From positions 1 to 29,546 of the forward strand of contig CAZKTF010000015.1 of assembly GCA_964555565.1 (NCBI GenBank): DNA of 29,546 bases, read 5' to 3'. The notes beneath the pieces were generated by a model. The model ran no database searches and was not told the origin of the DNA. It was given only the letters and a program-made list of their open reading frames with translations. Shown piece by piece: positions 15,250-24,200 of this stretch. The stretch comes from CAZKTF01 sp964555565 (GTDB taxonomy: Bacteria > Planctomycetota > JAJSAM01 > JAKLKS01). The stretch's first letter is position 1. Each line of letters starts with the position of its first letter. The translations under genes and the position numbers were made by a program.

Positions 15250-16277
15250 AGGCGGTCGTCGTCCGCGAGCACGGCGGGTTCGAGAAGCTCCTCCTCGAGG
15301 AGCGCCCCGTCCCGGAGCCGGGGCCCGGCGAGGCCCGCGTGAAGGTCCGCGCCGTGGCGCTGAACCACCTGGACATCTGGGTCCGCCGCGGCGTCCCCGG
15401 CCACCCCTTCCCGCTCCCGCTCGTCCCCGGGTGCGACATCGCGGGGACCCTGGACTCCCTGGGCCCCGGCGCCGCCGGCTCCTTCAAGCCGGGGGACCCC
15501 GTCCTCGTCGCCCCCGGCGTCTCCTGCGGGGCCTGCGCGTCCTGCGCCGCGGGCCAGGACCAGCTCTGCCGCCACTACGGGATCCTCGGGGAGACGCGGG
15601 ACGGCGGCTGCGCGGGCCTCGTCGTCGTCCCCGCCGCGAATCTCCTCCCGCACCCGCGGTCCCTCCCGCCGGAGCGCGCGGCGGCGATCCCCCTCGTGTT
15701 CCTCACGGCCTGGCACATGGTGGTCGTCCGCGCCGGGCTGCGCGCGGGCGAGGAGGTCCTCGTCCACGCGGCCGGCAGCGGCGTCTCCTCGGCCGCGATC
15801 CAGATCGCGAAGCTCATGGGCGCGAGGGTCTACGCCACCGTGGGCTCCGCGGCGAAGGTGGAGAAGGCCCGGGCGCTTGGCGCCGACGAGGTCATCGACT
15901 ACCGCGAGGCCGACTTCGCCGCGGAGGTCCGCCGGCTCACGGGGAAGCGGGGCGTGGACGTCATCGTGGACCACGTGGGGCCCGACACCTGGGACGGGAA
16001 CCTCCGCTCCCTGGCGAAGGCGGGGAGGCTCGTGATCTGCGGCTCCACGAGCGGCTTCGAGGTGAAGACGGACGCGCGGCTCCTGTTCTTCAAGAGCCTC
16101 TCCCTCCTCGGCTCCACCATGGGGAGCCGGGGCGAACTGTACGAGATCCTCCGTCTCGTGGACGCGGGGCGCCTGCGGCCGGTGGTGGACTCCGTCCTCC
16201 CCCTCGCCCAGGTCCGCGAGGCCCACCGCCGGATCGAGGCCCGCGAGGTCTTCGGGAAAGTCGTCCTCGTCCCCTAG
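15246..16277 (+). CDS. Zinc-type medium-chain dehydrogenase/reductase
   Basis: 343 aa, an MDR-family NAD(P)-dependent oxidoreductase. The N-terminal MKAVVVREHGGFEKL and LNHLDIWVRRG are followed by GCDIAG, then GVSCGACASCAAGQDQLC with four Cys spaced as the structural zinc lobe. VHAAGSGVSSAAIQIAKLMGA is the Rossmann motif. It is likely an alcohol dehydrogenase or enone reductase for a CoA-linked or quinone-like substrate. By position beside a Dch-like hydratase, a 6-hydroxycyclohexenecarbonyl-CoA dehydrogenase-like role can be proposed, but this is inference. The start overlaps the preceding stop (ATGA). The stop TAG overlaps the stop of the convergent gene at 16274 in the palindrome CTAG. Confidence 0.9.
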   Translation: MKAVVVREHGGFEKLLLEERPVPEPGPGEARVKVRAVALNHLDIWVRRGVPGHPFPLPLVPGCDIAGTLDSLGPGAAGSFKPGDPVLVAPGVSCGACASCAAGQDQLCRHYGILGETRDGGCAGLVVVPAANLLPHPRSLPPERAAAIPLVFLTAWHMVVVRAGLRAGEEVLVHAAGSGVSSAAIQIAKLMGARVYATVGSAAKVEKARALGADEVIDYREADFAAEVRRLTGKRGVDVIVDHVGPDTWDGNLRSLAKAGRLVICGSTSGFEVKTDARLLFFKSLSLLGSTMGSRGELYEILRLVDAGRLRPVVDSVLPLAQVREAHRRIEAREVFGKVVLVP

Positions 16278-17056
16278 GGTTCCTCTTCCAGGTCGAGGTC
16301 GGCGGCGGTGACCTCGTCCCCGGGGGCGAGGGCGTGGGCGGCCAGCAGCATCGCGCGGAGTTCGCGGACGTTCCCGGGGAAGGGGTGGGCGAGGAGCGCC
16401 CGCCCGGCCCCCGCCGCGAGGCGCTTGGGGCGCAGGCCTCCGGCCGCCTCGGCGAGGAACGCGGCGGCGAGGAGGGGGATGTCCTCGCGCCGCTCGCGGA
16501 GGGGGGGGACCCGGACGGCCCTCCCGAGCCGGTACCGCAGGTCCGCGCGGAAGGTCCCCGCCGCGACCAGCGCGTCCAGGTCCCGGTTGGTGGCGGCCAG
16601 GAGGCGGAAGTCGGACCGGCGCTCGCGGGTCTCCCCGAGGCGCCGCGTGAGGCCGTCCTCCAGCACGCGGAGCAGCGCCGCCTGGAGCGGGGGCGGCATG
16701 TCCCCCACCTCGTCGAGGAACAGCGTCCCCCCGTCGGCGTCCTCGAGGAGGCCGCCCCGCGCCTCCACCGCGCCGGTGTAGGCCCCCCGGGACGCGCCGA
16801 AGACCTCGGCCGCGAGGAGCCCGGGCGGGATCGAGGCGCAGTTCAGCGCGCGGAAGGGGCCCCCGGCCCGCGGCGAGAGGCCGTGGAGCATCCGGGCGAG
16901 CAGTTCCTTCCCGGTCCCGGTCTCCCCGAGGAGGAGGACCGGCTGGCCCGTGGGCGCGAGCCGCTCCACGATCTCCAGCGCCCTCGCGACCCGCGGGTCG
17001 CGACCGAGGAACGCCGGGAGGAGGAGGGAGGGCGGCGGGGGGGTCGCGAGTCGCAT
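16274..17056 (-). CDS. Stand-alone sigma-54 interaction AAA+ domain protein
   Basis: 260 aa. Walker A GETGTGK (44-50), a GAYTGA loop at 91-96 (Tyr in place of the usual Phe), Walker B with TLFLDE (111-116), the sensor phrase LLAATNRDL, FRADLRYRL and HPFPGNVRELR identify a bacterial enhancer-binding protein ATPase. Unlike typical members of about 450 aa, it has neither an N-terminal sensor nor a C-terminal Fis helix-turn-helix. The protein stops at EEEP right after the AAA+ lid. It therefore may activate sigma-54 without its own DNA site, as with PspF-like or FleT-like variants that rely on partners, or it may be a remnant. The stop codon overlaps that of the convergent dehydrogenase. Confidence 0.88.
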   Translation of the reverse strand: MRLATPPPPSLLLPAFLGRDPRVARALEIVERLAPTGQPVLLLGETGTGKELLARMLHGLSPRAGGPFRALNCASIPPGLLAAEVFGASRGAYTGAVEARGGLLEDADGGTLFLDEVGDMPPPLQAALLRVLEDGLTRRLGETRERRSDFRLLAATNRDLDALVAAGTFRADLRYRLGRAVRVPPLRERREDIPLLAAAFLAEAAGGLRPKRLAAGAGRALLAHPFPGNVRELRAMLLAAHALAPGDEVTAADLDLEEEP

Positions 17057-17153
17057 GGTTCACCGCGGGGGAGACGCGCTTCCCGGCGCGCGCTCCGTCC
17101 CACGGAGGAACGGACGGACCCCCCCCGACCTGTCGCCGGAACCCGGGGCGGGG

Positions 17154-18293
17154 CTACCGCGCCTTCGCGGCCGCCGTCTCGCGGCTCTCCTTCTGCCAGC
17201 GCCGCCACGCCGCCGCGTCCTCGCCGTGGTCCGCGCCGGTGAGCGCGTGCAGCGCCCCGCCGATGGCCCGCCTCTCGACGAGCGTCGCGTGCCACTCGCT
17301 GGAGACCAGCTTCACGTCGAGGACCGCCCCCTCCTGGAGGATGCCCACGATGGGGTCGGCGATGAAGGCGGTCTGGGCCACCTCCACGTCGAAGTCCTGG
17401 ATGAAGGAGAGCTGGTTCGCCGTGTAGATGTAGGCGCGGCCGAGGCCGCCGCCGTGCCCCTCGATCCGCCAGATGAGGACCTCGACCCCCCGGGGGTCGC
17501 CGAGCCGGCCGATCCCGTCGGCGGCCGCGGCGCGGACCTCGGGGTTGGGGTTCCGGAGGAGGGCGTCGAAGAAGGGGGCCAGCACCTCGGGGTCCGCGAA
17601 GGCCTTCGCGGCGTCCACGCAGGCCGCGCGTACCCGGGCGTCGGTGTCGCGGAGCGCGCGGAAGACCAGCGGCCGGAGCGACCGGCGGTCCTTGATCCGG
17701 CCCAGCTCGGCGGCGGCGTGGAGCCGCACCGCGGGGTCCCGCGCGCGCAGCGCGAAGGCCAGCGGGGAGAGCTTGCAGCGGTCCTCGATGCCCGAGAGCG
17801 CCTCGCGCGCGAGGCGCGCGCCGCGCTCGTCGGCCCCGGCCAGGGTCTCGATCAGGCGCCGCGCACGGTCCTCCTCGCGCACCCGGCGGGCCTTCTCGTC
17901 CCTCGGCTCCTTCAGGGCGTCCCGCTCCTCGGGGAGGACCCAGCGCCCCTCGTGGAGGACGAGGCCCTTGGCCCGCATCGCCTCCGGGGAGGGGACCCAG
18001 CGCCCGTCCACCTTCTGGTCCCCGAGGGCCTCGTGGGCCGCGTCGATGCCCGGATCGAGACGCAGGGCCGCGCGGAACTCCGAGGCCGCCTCACCCACGA
18101 GCCCGCGCTCGCGGCACCACAGGCCCAGGGCCAAGCGGTCCCGCCCGTCCTTCGCGGCCAGGGAGCGCTCCCGGTAGTCGGAACCGGCGTCGGCGTCCTT
18201 CTTCGCCCCGGCCACGGGGCCGGGCGCGCTCTCGCCCGCCAAGGCGGCGGCCGCGATCAAGACGAGACCCGTCGCGACGAAGGCTCCCCGCAT
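17154..18293 (-). CDS. Secreted TPR/HEAT-repeat protein
   Basis: 379 aa. A signal peptide occupies about residues 1-20. A TPR-like helix pair follows (LGLWCRERGLVGEAASEF, LDPGIDAAHEALG), then KVDGRWVPSPEAM and LVLHEGRWVLPEE, two copies of a GRWV-P-E motif frequent in planctomycete exported proteins. Residues about 150-275 carry HEAT repeats (DPAVRLHAAAELGRI, TDARVRAACVDAAK, NPEVRAAAADGIGRLGD). The last 100 residues are unique. No enzyme motif. A scaffold or binding role outside the cytoplasm is likely. Strong Shine-Dalgarno GGGAGGTG before ATG 18293. Confidence 0.88.
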   Translation of the reverse strand: MRGAFVATGLVLIAAAALAGESAPGPVAGAKKDADAGSDYRERSLAAKDGRDRLALGLWCRERGLVGEAASEFRAALRLDPGIDAAHEALGDQKVDGRWVPSPEAMRAKGLVLHEGRWVLPEERDALKEPRDEKARRVREEDRARRLIETLAGADERGARLAREALSGIEDRCKLSPLAFALRARDPAVRLHAAAELGRIKDRRSLRPLVFRALRDTDARVRAACVDAAKAFADPEVLAPFFDALLRNPNPEVRAAAADGIGRLGDPRGVEVLIWRIEGHGGGLGRAYIYTANQLSFIQDFDVEVAQTAFIADPIVGILQEGAVLDVKLVSSEWHATLVERRAIGGALHALTGADHGEDAAAWRRWQKESRETAAAKAR

Positions 18294-18413
18294 GGAACAC
18301 CTCCCGTTCGCCGGAGCATAACCCGGTCCGCGATCCCGTCAACCCCGGGAATAACCACGGGGCCGGAACCGGGCCTCCCCCACGATCGCCGGCGATCGGC
18401 GGAGCGGAGCGAC

Positions 18414-19637
18414 ATGAGAGCGGCGGCGGTCCTCTTCCTCGGCGCGGCGGCGGCGGGCTGCGCCTCCCGGGGCGGCCCCGGAGGGAGCCCCATCCTCGAC
18501 GCGCGGTCGGGCCGCGCGGTCTCCTTCGAGGCGATGGCGGACGACCTCGCCCGCGTCCGTATGGTGTTCGTGGGCGAGTCCCACGACAACCCCGAGCACC
18601 ACGATGCGCAGCTCCGCGTCCTCCGGGCGCTCGCGGACCGCCGGCCGCACCTCCTCCTGGGGATGGAGATGTTCGAGCGCCCCGTGCAGCCGGTCCTCGA
18701 CCGCTTCGTCGCCGGGGACCTCGACGAGGGGCGGTTCCTGCGCGCGTGCGGGTGGTTCCGGGAGGGCGGGGTGGGGACCGGGTGGAACTCCGACTGGAGC
18801 CTCTACCGGGACCTCCTCCGGTTCGCCCGCTCCCGCGGGATCCGCGTCGTCGCCCTGAACGCCGAGAAGGCGGTCTCGAGCGCCGTGGGCCGCGGGGGCC
18901 TCGCGGACCTGGACCCATGGCTCCGGGCGAAGGTCCCCGCCGACATCGACCTCTCGAACGGGGCCCACCGGAAGTCGATCTTCTCCGTCCTCGGCGGGCA
19001 CCCGGGGATGGGGGTCGATCGGGAGGCGATGCTCCAGAGGATGTACGAGGGCCAGTGCGTGTGGGACGAGACCATGGCCGAGAGCGCGGTGCGCGCGCTC
19101 GCGGAGGACGGCCGCCCCGACGCCGCCATCGTCGTGCTCGCCGGGGCGATGCACGTCCTCGACTTCCACGCGATCCCCGAGCGGGCGCGGCGGCGCAACG
19201 GCCTCCCCTACCTCACCGTCGTCCCCCTGGAGCGCGCGCGGGAGCCCGAGGGGGCGACGTCCTCGGGCGCCGCGCGGCGGGCGGACTTCGTGTGGTGGAC
19301 GGGGGACGCCCCGGGCGGGGAGCCCGGGAGGCTCGGCGTGGGGCTCCGCGGCGGGGACGGCGCGGTGAAGGAGGTCGCGAAGGGGTCCGCCGCCGAGGAG
19401 GTCGGGCTCCGGCCCGGCGACGTCCTCCTCTCCCTGGACGGGACGCCGGTGCGCGACTTCGTGGACCTCCGCCTCGCCCTCGACGGGGCCCGGGCCGGCC
19501 GCGTGGTCACGCTCCGCTGGAGCCGGGGCGGGGAGGAGCGGATCTCGGTCGCCACTCTCCGGGCGCCCCCGGAGCCCGCGGCCCCGGTCCCGCCGGCCCC
19601 GCCCCCGGCCCCGTCCCCGACCCCGGAGAAGAAGTGA
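18414..19637 (+). CDS. ChaN-like lipoprotein with C-terminal PDZ domain
   Basis: 407 aa. A lipoprotein-type signal (LGAAAAGCAS) precedes a ChaN domain (about 30-260) with MVFVGESHDNPEHHDAQL, LGMEMFERPVQPVLD and VVLAGAMHVLDFH, the haem-binding or iron-regulated lipoprotein family of Gram-negative bacteria. Residues about 300-375 form a PDZ domain (GSAAEEVGLRPGDVLLSLDG). The end is Pro-rich. The ATG at 18414 follows a GGAGCGGAG. The PDZ fusion suggests anchoring of or cooperation with another envelope protein. Its stop overlaps the GTG of the rRNA methyltransferase (GTGA), so the two genes are coupled although the functions are unrelated on current knowledge. Confidence 0.9.
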   Translation: MRAAAVLFLGAAAAGCASRGGPGGSPILDARSGRAVSFEAMADDLARVRMVFVGESHDNPEHHDAQLRVLRALADRRPHLLLGMEMFERPVQPVLDRFVAGDLDEGRFLRACGWFREGGVGTGWNSDWSLYRDLLRFARSRGIRVVALNAEKAVSSAVGRGGLADLDPWLRAKVPADIDLSNGAHRKSIFSVLGGHPGMGVDREAMLQRMYEGQCVWDETMAESAVRALAEDGRPDAAIVVLAGAMHVLDFHAIPERARRRNGLPYLTVVPLERAREPEGATSSGAARRADFVWWTGDAPGGEPGRLGVGLRGGDGAVKEVAKGSAAEEVGLRPGDVLLSLDGTPVRDFVDLRLALDGARAGRVVTLRWSRGGEERISVATLRAPPEPAAPVPPAPPPAPSPTPEKK

Positions 19638-20788
19638 AGCGGGTCCGCCTCCGGACGACGCGGGAGACGGGCGACCCTCTGGTCTACCGGAAGATGATCG
19701 ACTCCGCCGACCCGGGCACGGGGAACGGGGAGGCGGTCGAGGTCGAGGACTCCCGCGGGAAGATCCTCGGCCGGGGCTTCTTCAACCGCCGCTCCGAGAT
19801 CGCGGTCCGGATCCTCGAGCGCGGCGAGGGGCCGGACCTCGACGCGGCCTGGCTCCGCGCCCGCCTGGAGACGGCCCTGGCGCTGCGGCGGGACACGCTC
19901 GGGCTCGAGCGGGTGACGGACGCCTACCGCGTCGTGAACTCCGAGGGGGACGGGCTCTCCGGCCTCGTGGTGGACCGCTACGCCGGGGTCCTCTGCATCG
20001 AGGTCCAGTCCCTGGGCTGGTTCCGCCGGGCGGTCGAGCTGAAGGACGTCCTCCGCGACCTCCTCCGGCCCCGCGCGATGCTCTTCCGCGCCGACCCCGC
20101 GATCGAGCGGATCGAGGGCTTCCGCGTCCTCGGGGAGGCCGGGGAGGCCCGGACCGAGATCCGCGAGCACGGCGTGCGGTTCCTCGTGGACCCGGCCGGG
20201 GGGCACAAGACCGGCTTCTTCCTCGACCAGCGGGACCACCGCCGCCGCACGGCCGAGCGGGCGCGGGGCCGGCGCGTCCTCGACCTGTTCTGCTACACGG
20301 GGGGATTCTCGCTGGCGGCCGCGGCGGGAGGCGCGAAGGCGGTGCTCGGCGTGGACCTGGACGAGGAGGCCGTGGCCGGGGCCGTGGCCAACGCGGAGCG
20401 GAACGGCTCGCCGCGGCAGGTCTCCTTCAAACACGCGGACGCCTTCGACGCGCTCCGCGACGCGGCGGCCGGGGCCCACGACCTCGTCGTCCTCGACCCC
20501 CCGAAGCTCGCCGCGAGCCGCGAGGAGGTCCCCGCGGCATTGCGGGCCTACGAGGACATGAACCGCCTCGCCTTCCAGAAGGTGGCCCCGGGGGGCCTCG
20601 TCCTCTCCTGCTCCTGCGCCGGCCTCGTCCCCGAGGACGAGTTCCTCGCCGCGCTGGCCCGCGCCGCCCGCGCCTCGGGCCGCGACCCCCGCGTGATCGA
20701 GGTCGGCGGCGCCGGCCCCGACCACCCCTTCGCGCTCCTCCACCCGCGCGGGCGGTACCTCAAGTGCGTGTGGAGCGTGGTGCCGTAG
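19634..20788 (+). CDS. rlmI: 23S rRNA (cytosine-5) methyltransferase, RlmI-like
   Basis: 384 aa, close to E. coli RlmI length. It uses SAM to methylate a cytosine in 23S rRNA (m5C1962 in E. coli). An N-terminal PUA-like domain ends about residue 75. A middle EEHEE-like region (VVNSEGDGLSGLVVDRYAG) precedes the Rossmann methyltransferase with GHKTGFFLDQRDHR, VLDLFCYTGGFSLAAA (motif I), VVLDPPKL (motif IV) and SCSCAG, which carries the catalytic Cys. Start GTG 19634 overlaps the ChaN stop, with GGAGAAGAA upstream. Assignment to the COG1092 family is firm; the exact site of methylation is inferred. Confidence 0.88.
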   Translation: MKRVRLRTTRETGDPLVYRKMIDSADPGTGNGEAVEVEDSRGKILGRGFFNRRSEIAVRILERGEGPDLDAAWLRARLETALALRRDTLGLERVTDAYRVVNSEGDGLSGLVVDRYAGVLCIEVQSLGWFRRAVELKDVLRDLLRPRAMLFRADPAIERIEGFRVLGEAGEARTEIREHGVRFLVDPAGGHKTGFFLDQRDHRRRTAERARGRRVLDLFCYTGGFSLAAAAGGAKAVLGVDLDEEAVAGAVANAERNGSPRQVSFKHADAFDALRDAAAGAHDLVVLDPPKLAASREEVPAALRAYEDMNRLAFQKVAPGGLVLSCSCAGLVPEDEFLAALARAARASGRDPRVIEVGGAGPDHPFALLHPRGRYLKCVWSVVP

Positions 20789-20804
20789 CCTCCCGCCGCC
20801 GCGG

Positions 20805-21071
20805 TCAGGGCCAGCGCGGCTCGTCTACGGCGTAGAGCCACAGGGCGAACCACCGCAGGAGGAGCAGGAACGCCACCAGGCCGGATGCGGGCAGGATCGC
20901 ATCCCGCAGGCCCTGCCACCACCCCTCGGTCGCCACGGAGAAGCCCACGACCAGCGCGACGAGCCCTCCGGCTGCGCCCACGGTCCTGGCGTTCAGTTGG
21001 TCCCTGTACTTCTCGTGCTCCTCGATGTCCACGGCGACCTCCGCGTCCGTGTCGAGTCCGGGCCCGCGCAC
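20805..21071 (-). CDS. Small two-pass membrane protein
   Basis: 88 aa from a GTG at 21071. A charged N-terminus (VAVDIEEHEKYRDQL) is followed by two hydrophobic segments (about 33-47 and 62-80), and the end is LWLYAVDEPRWP. Nothing recognised. The Shine-Dalgarno is weak, so a later start is possible. It is convergent with the rRNA methyltransferase (16 bp between stops). The coding signal is moderate because of its small size. Confidence 0.6.
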   Translation of the reverse strand: MRGPGLDTDAEVAVDIEEHEKYRDQLNARTVGAAGGLVALVVGFSVATEGWWQGLRDAILPASGLVAFLLLLRWFALWLYAVDEPRWP

Positions 21072-21231
21072 GTCCGGCCTCGCGCCGGTCCCGACCGTGG
21101 AGAGCGATCCTACGACGCCGCGCGCGGCGAGGCATGCTCCCGGACGAGGTTTCCCCCGGGCCCCCCGCCGCGGGTAGTCTCACGGGGATCCCGCCCGGGG
21201 CGGGGCGGGGTGCGGCGGAGAGGGGGCGCGC

Positions 21232-24200
21232 GTGGGTCCGTGCGGGCGGCTCCGGGTCGTCGAGGGTCCCTCGGCGGGGAAGGGGTTCGACCTCGAGGGC
21301 GGCACCCACACCGTGGGCCGGGACCCCTCCTCGCGGATCCACCTCCCCGAGAAGACGGTCTCCAAGACCCAGGCGGTCCTCCACTGCGGCCCCGACGGGG
21401 TCTTCCTCGAGAACCGGAGCGCGCGGAACCCGACCCTCGTCAACGAGGTCCCCGCGGCCGGGCGGCAGCGCCTCGCGGACGGGGACCGGATCGTCCTCGG
21501 GTCGATGGGGCTCGTCTACGAGGCCCCTCCCCCGGCGCACCGGGAGCCGCCCCCGGGCTTCGACAGCGGCCGCACCGTGGCCGCCTCGGACATGACCCCC
21601 TCCCTCCTCCGCAAGGCCGTGGAGTCGCTGCGGGACGAGGCGGGGGAGGAGGAGGAGGGGCGCTGCTCCGGGTGCGGAGCGGACCTGGAGGAGGGGGCCC
21701 GGTTCTGCGAGAGGTGCGGCGCCACGGTGGTCCCGCGCGAGGCCGGGCCCGCCGGGACCCGGATGCTCCGCCGCCCGTGGTTCGTGGTGGCGCTCCCGGG
21801 CGGCGTCACGCGCGAGGAGACGCTCCCCGCGTCGGGCGTCGTGCTCGGCCGGAGCCCCGGCTGCGAGCTGCTGGTGGAGTTCCCCACCGTCTCGGGGCGC
21901 CACGCCAGGGTCGAGTGGAAGGGCTCCTCCTACGAGATCACCGACCTCGGGAGCAAGAACGGGACCTTCGTCAACGGGAAGCACCTCACCGCGCCCCACC
22001 GGCTCCGCGACGGCGACATCGTGCGCATCGGGGACGGGGAGGGGAACTCGGTCTCCCTCACCTACCGCGAGGCGGGGGCGGAGGCGCTCGCGGCCCTGGG
22101 CTCCGTCGCGCTCGGGCGCCTCAAGACGGGCGACAAGCCCTCCTTCATCCTCGGGCGGGACCCGACCTGCGACGTCCCCCTGGAGGGCTCCGCGGTCTCC
22201 TGGCGCCACGCCCGCGTGGACCGGGTCGGGGACGGCCACGCGATCACGGACCTCGGGAGCACGAACGGGACCTTCGTGAGCGGCGACGCCCTGAAGGGGC
22301 GCCGCATGCTCAAGCCCGGGGACGTGATCCAGATCGGGCCCTACCGGATCAACTACACCGCGGGCGGGTTCTCCTCGTCCACCTCGGCCGGGCGCGTCCG
22401 CGTGGACGGCGTGAAGCTCCGCCGCGTCGTGGGTCGCGGGAAGTCCACGCGCGTCATCCTGAACGACGTCTCTCTCTCGATCCTCCCGCGGGAGTTCGTG
22501 GCCTTCGTCGGGGGCTCCGGGGCCGGGAAGTCCACGCTGGTGAAGTCGCTCGCGGGGGTGATCCGGGTCGAGGGGGCGGTCCTCGTGAACGGGGACGACC
22601 TGCTCGCGAACTACGACGCGTGGAAGACCATGCTCGGCTACGTCCCCCAGGACGACGTGGTCCACGGGGACCTCACCGTGGACCGCGCGCTCCGCTACTC
22701 GGCCAGGCTGCGGCTCCCGAAGGACACGAGCCGGGCCGAGCTGGAGCACCACCTGGACCGGGTCCTCGACGACGTGGAGATGACGAAGCACCGGGACAAG
22801 CTGGTCCGCTCGCTCTCGGGGGGGCAGCGCAAGCGCGTCTCCATCGGCGTCGAGATGCTCTCCGAGCCGTCCCTCTTCTTCCTGGACGAGCCCACGAGCG
22901 GGCTCGACCCCGGCCTCGAGAAGAAGATGATGTACATGATGCGCCGGCTCGCCGACGGGGGCCGGACGATCATGATGGTCACCCACGCCACGGCCAACGT
23001 GACGCAGTGCGACCACGTGGCCTTCCTCTCCCAGGGCCGCCTCGTCTACTTCGGGCCGCCCGCGGAAGCGCTCGCCTACTTCGGCGTGCGGGACTTCTCG
23101 GACATCTACTCGGAGATCGAGAAGGACCCCGAGGGCCTCGAGCGCAAGTTCCGCGGATCGGAGCACCACCGGAAGTACGTCGCGGGGCGGCAGAGGGCGG
23201 TCTCGGGGAAGGCCGCCACCACCACCTCGGTCACGCGCGCGCACCCCGGGCACGAGAAGAAGGCCCCCGGGGCGCTCCGGCAGTTCGGCATCCTCACGCG
23301 GCGCTACCTCGAGCTGGTCATCCGCGACCGGCTGCTGCTCACCATCCTGCTCGCCGTGATGCCCGCCATCGGGCTCATGCTCGCGGGGATGGCGAAGCCG
23401 CACCAGCTGGTCGGGAAGTCCCCCGCCACGATCAAGGACGAACTCGCGGCGGACATCGCCGCGCAGGTCGCGACGAACCTGGCGAAGGGGGAGGCGGGCA
23501 AACCGGCGCTGGCGCCCTACGCGGTGGTGAAGGACAGCGAGAAGCTGCTGTTCATGACCGCGCTGTCCATCGTGCTCCTGGGGCTCTTCGGCGCGGCCTA
23601 CGAGGTCGTGAAGGAGCGGAGCATCTACCGGCGCGAGCGGATGGTGAACCTCCGGATCGGGCCCTACCTGGCCTCCAAGGTCCTGGTCCTGTTCGGGTTC
23701 GCGTGGATCCAGTGCGCCGCGCTGCTCGGGGCGCTGATGCTCCGTGTGGAGTTCCCGAGGTCGGGGGTGATCCTCCCGGCGCCCCTCGAGATGTACGTGA
23801 CGCTCCTCCTGGCGGCGCTGGCCAGCATCCACATGGGCCTGTTCCTCTCGGCGCTGGCCCCCAACGCGAACACGGTCATCTACCTCGTCCTCCTCGTGGT
23901 CTTCGCCCAGATCCTCCTCACCGGGACGATCTTCCCCCTGCCCGAGCCGGCCAAGCCCCCCTCCTACGCCATGGTGACCCGGTGGACGCTCGAGGCCCTC
24001 GGCTCCACCGTGGACCTCCCCCGGCTGGACGCGGAGAGCCAGTGGTCCCTCCGGGTGCAGCTGGACATCAACGGGATGAAGACCCCGGTGGACTCCGCCG
24101 TGTCGAAGCCGGTGGGACTCGCGCTCGGCTACGAGCACCGCAGGGACCGGATGGTGTTCCTCTGGTCCGGCCTGGCGGGGTTCTCCGTCGCCTTCGCGGT

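Noticed and set aside
20548..24138. A nearly 1200-codon minus-strand open frame
   Set aside because: It lies opposite the FHA-ABC fusion and rRNA methyltransferase and has the His/Arg/Pro-rich composition of an antisense shadow.
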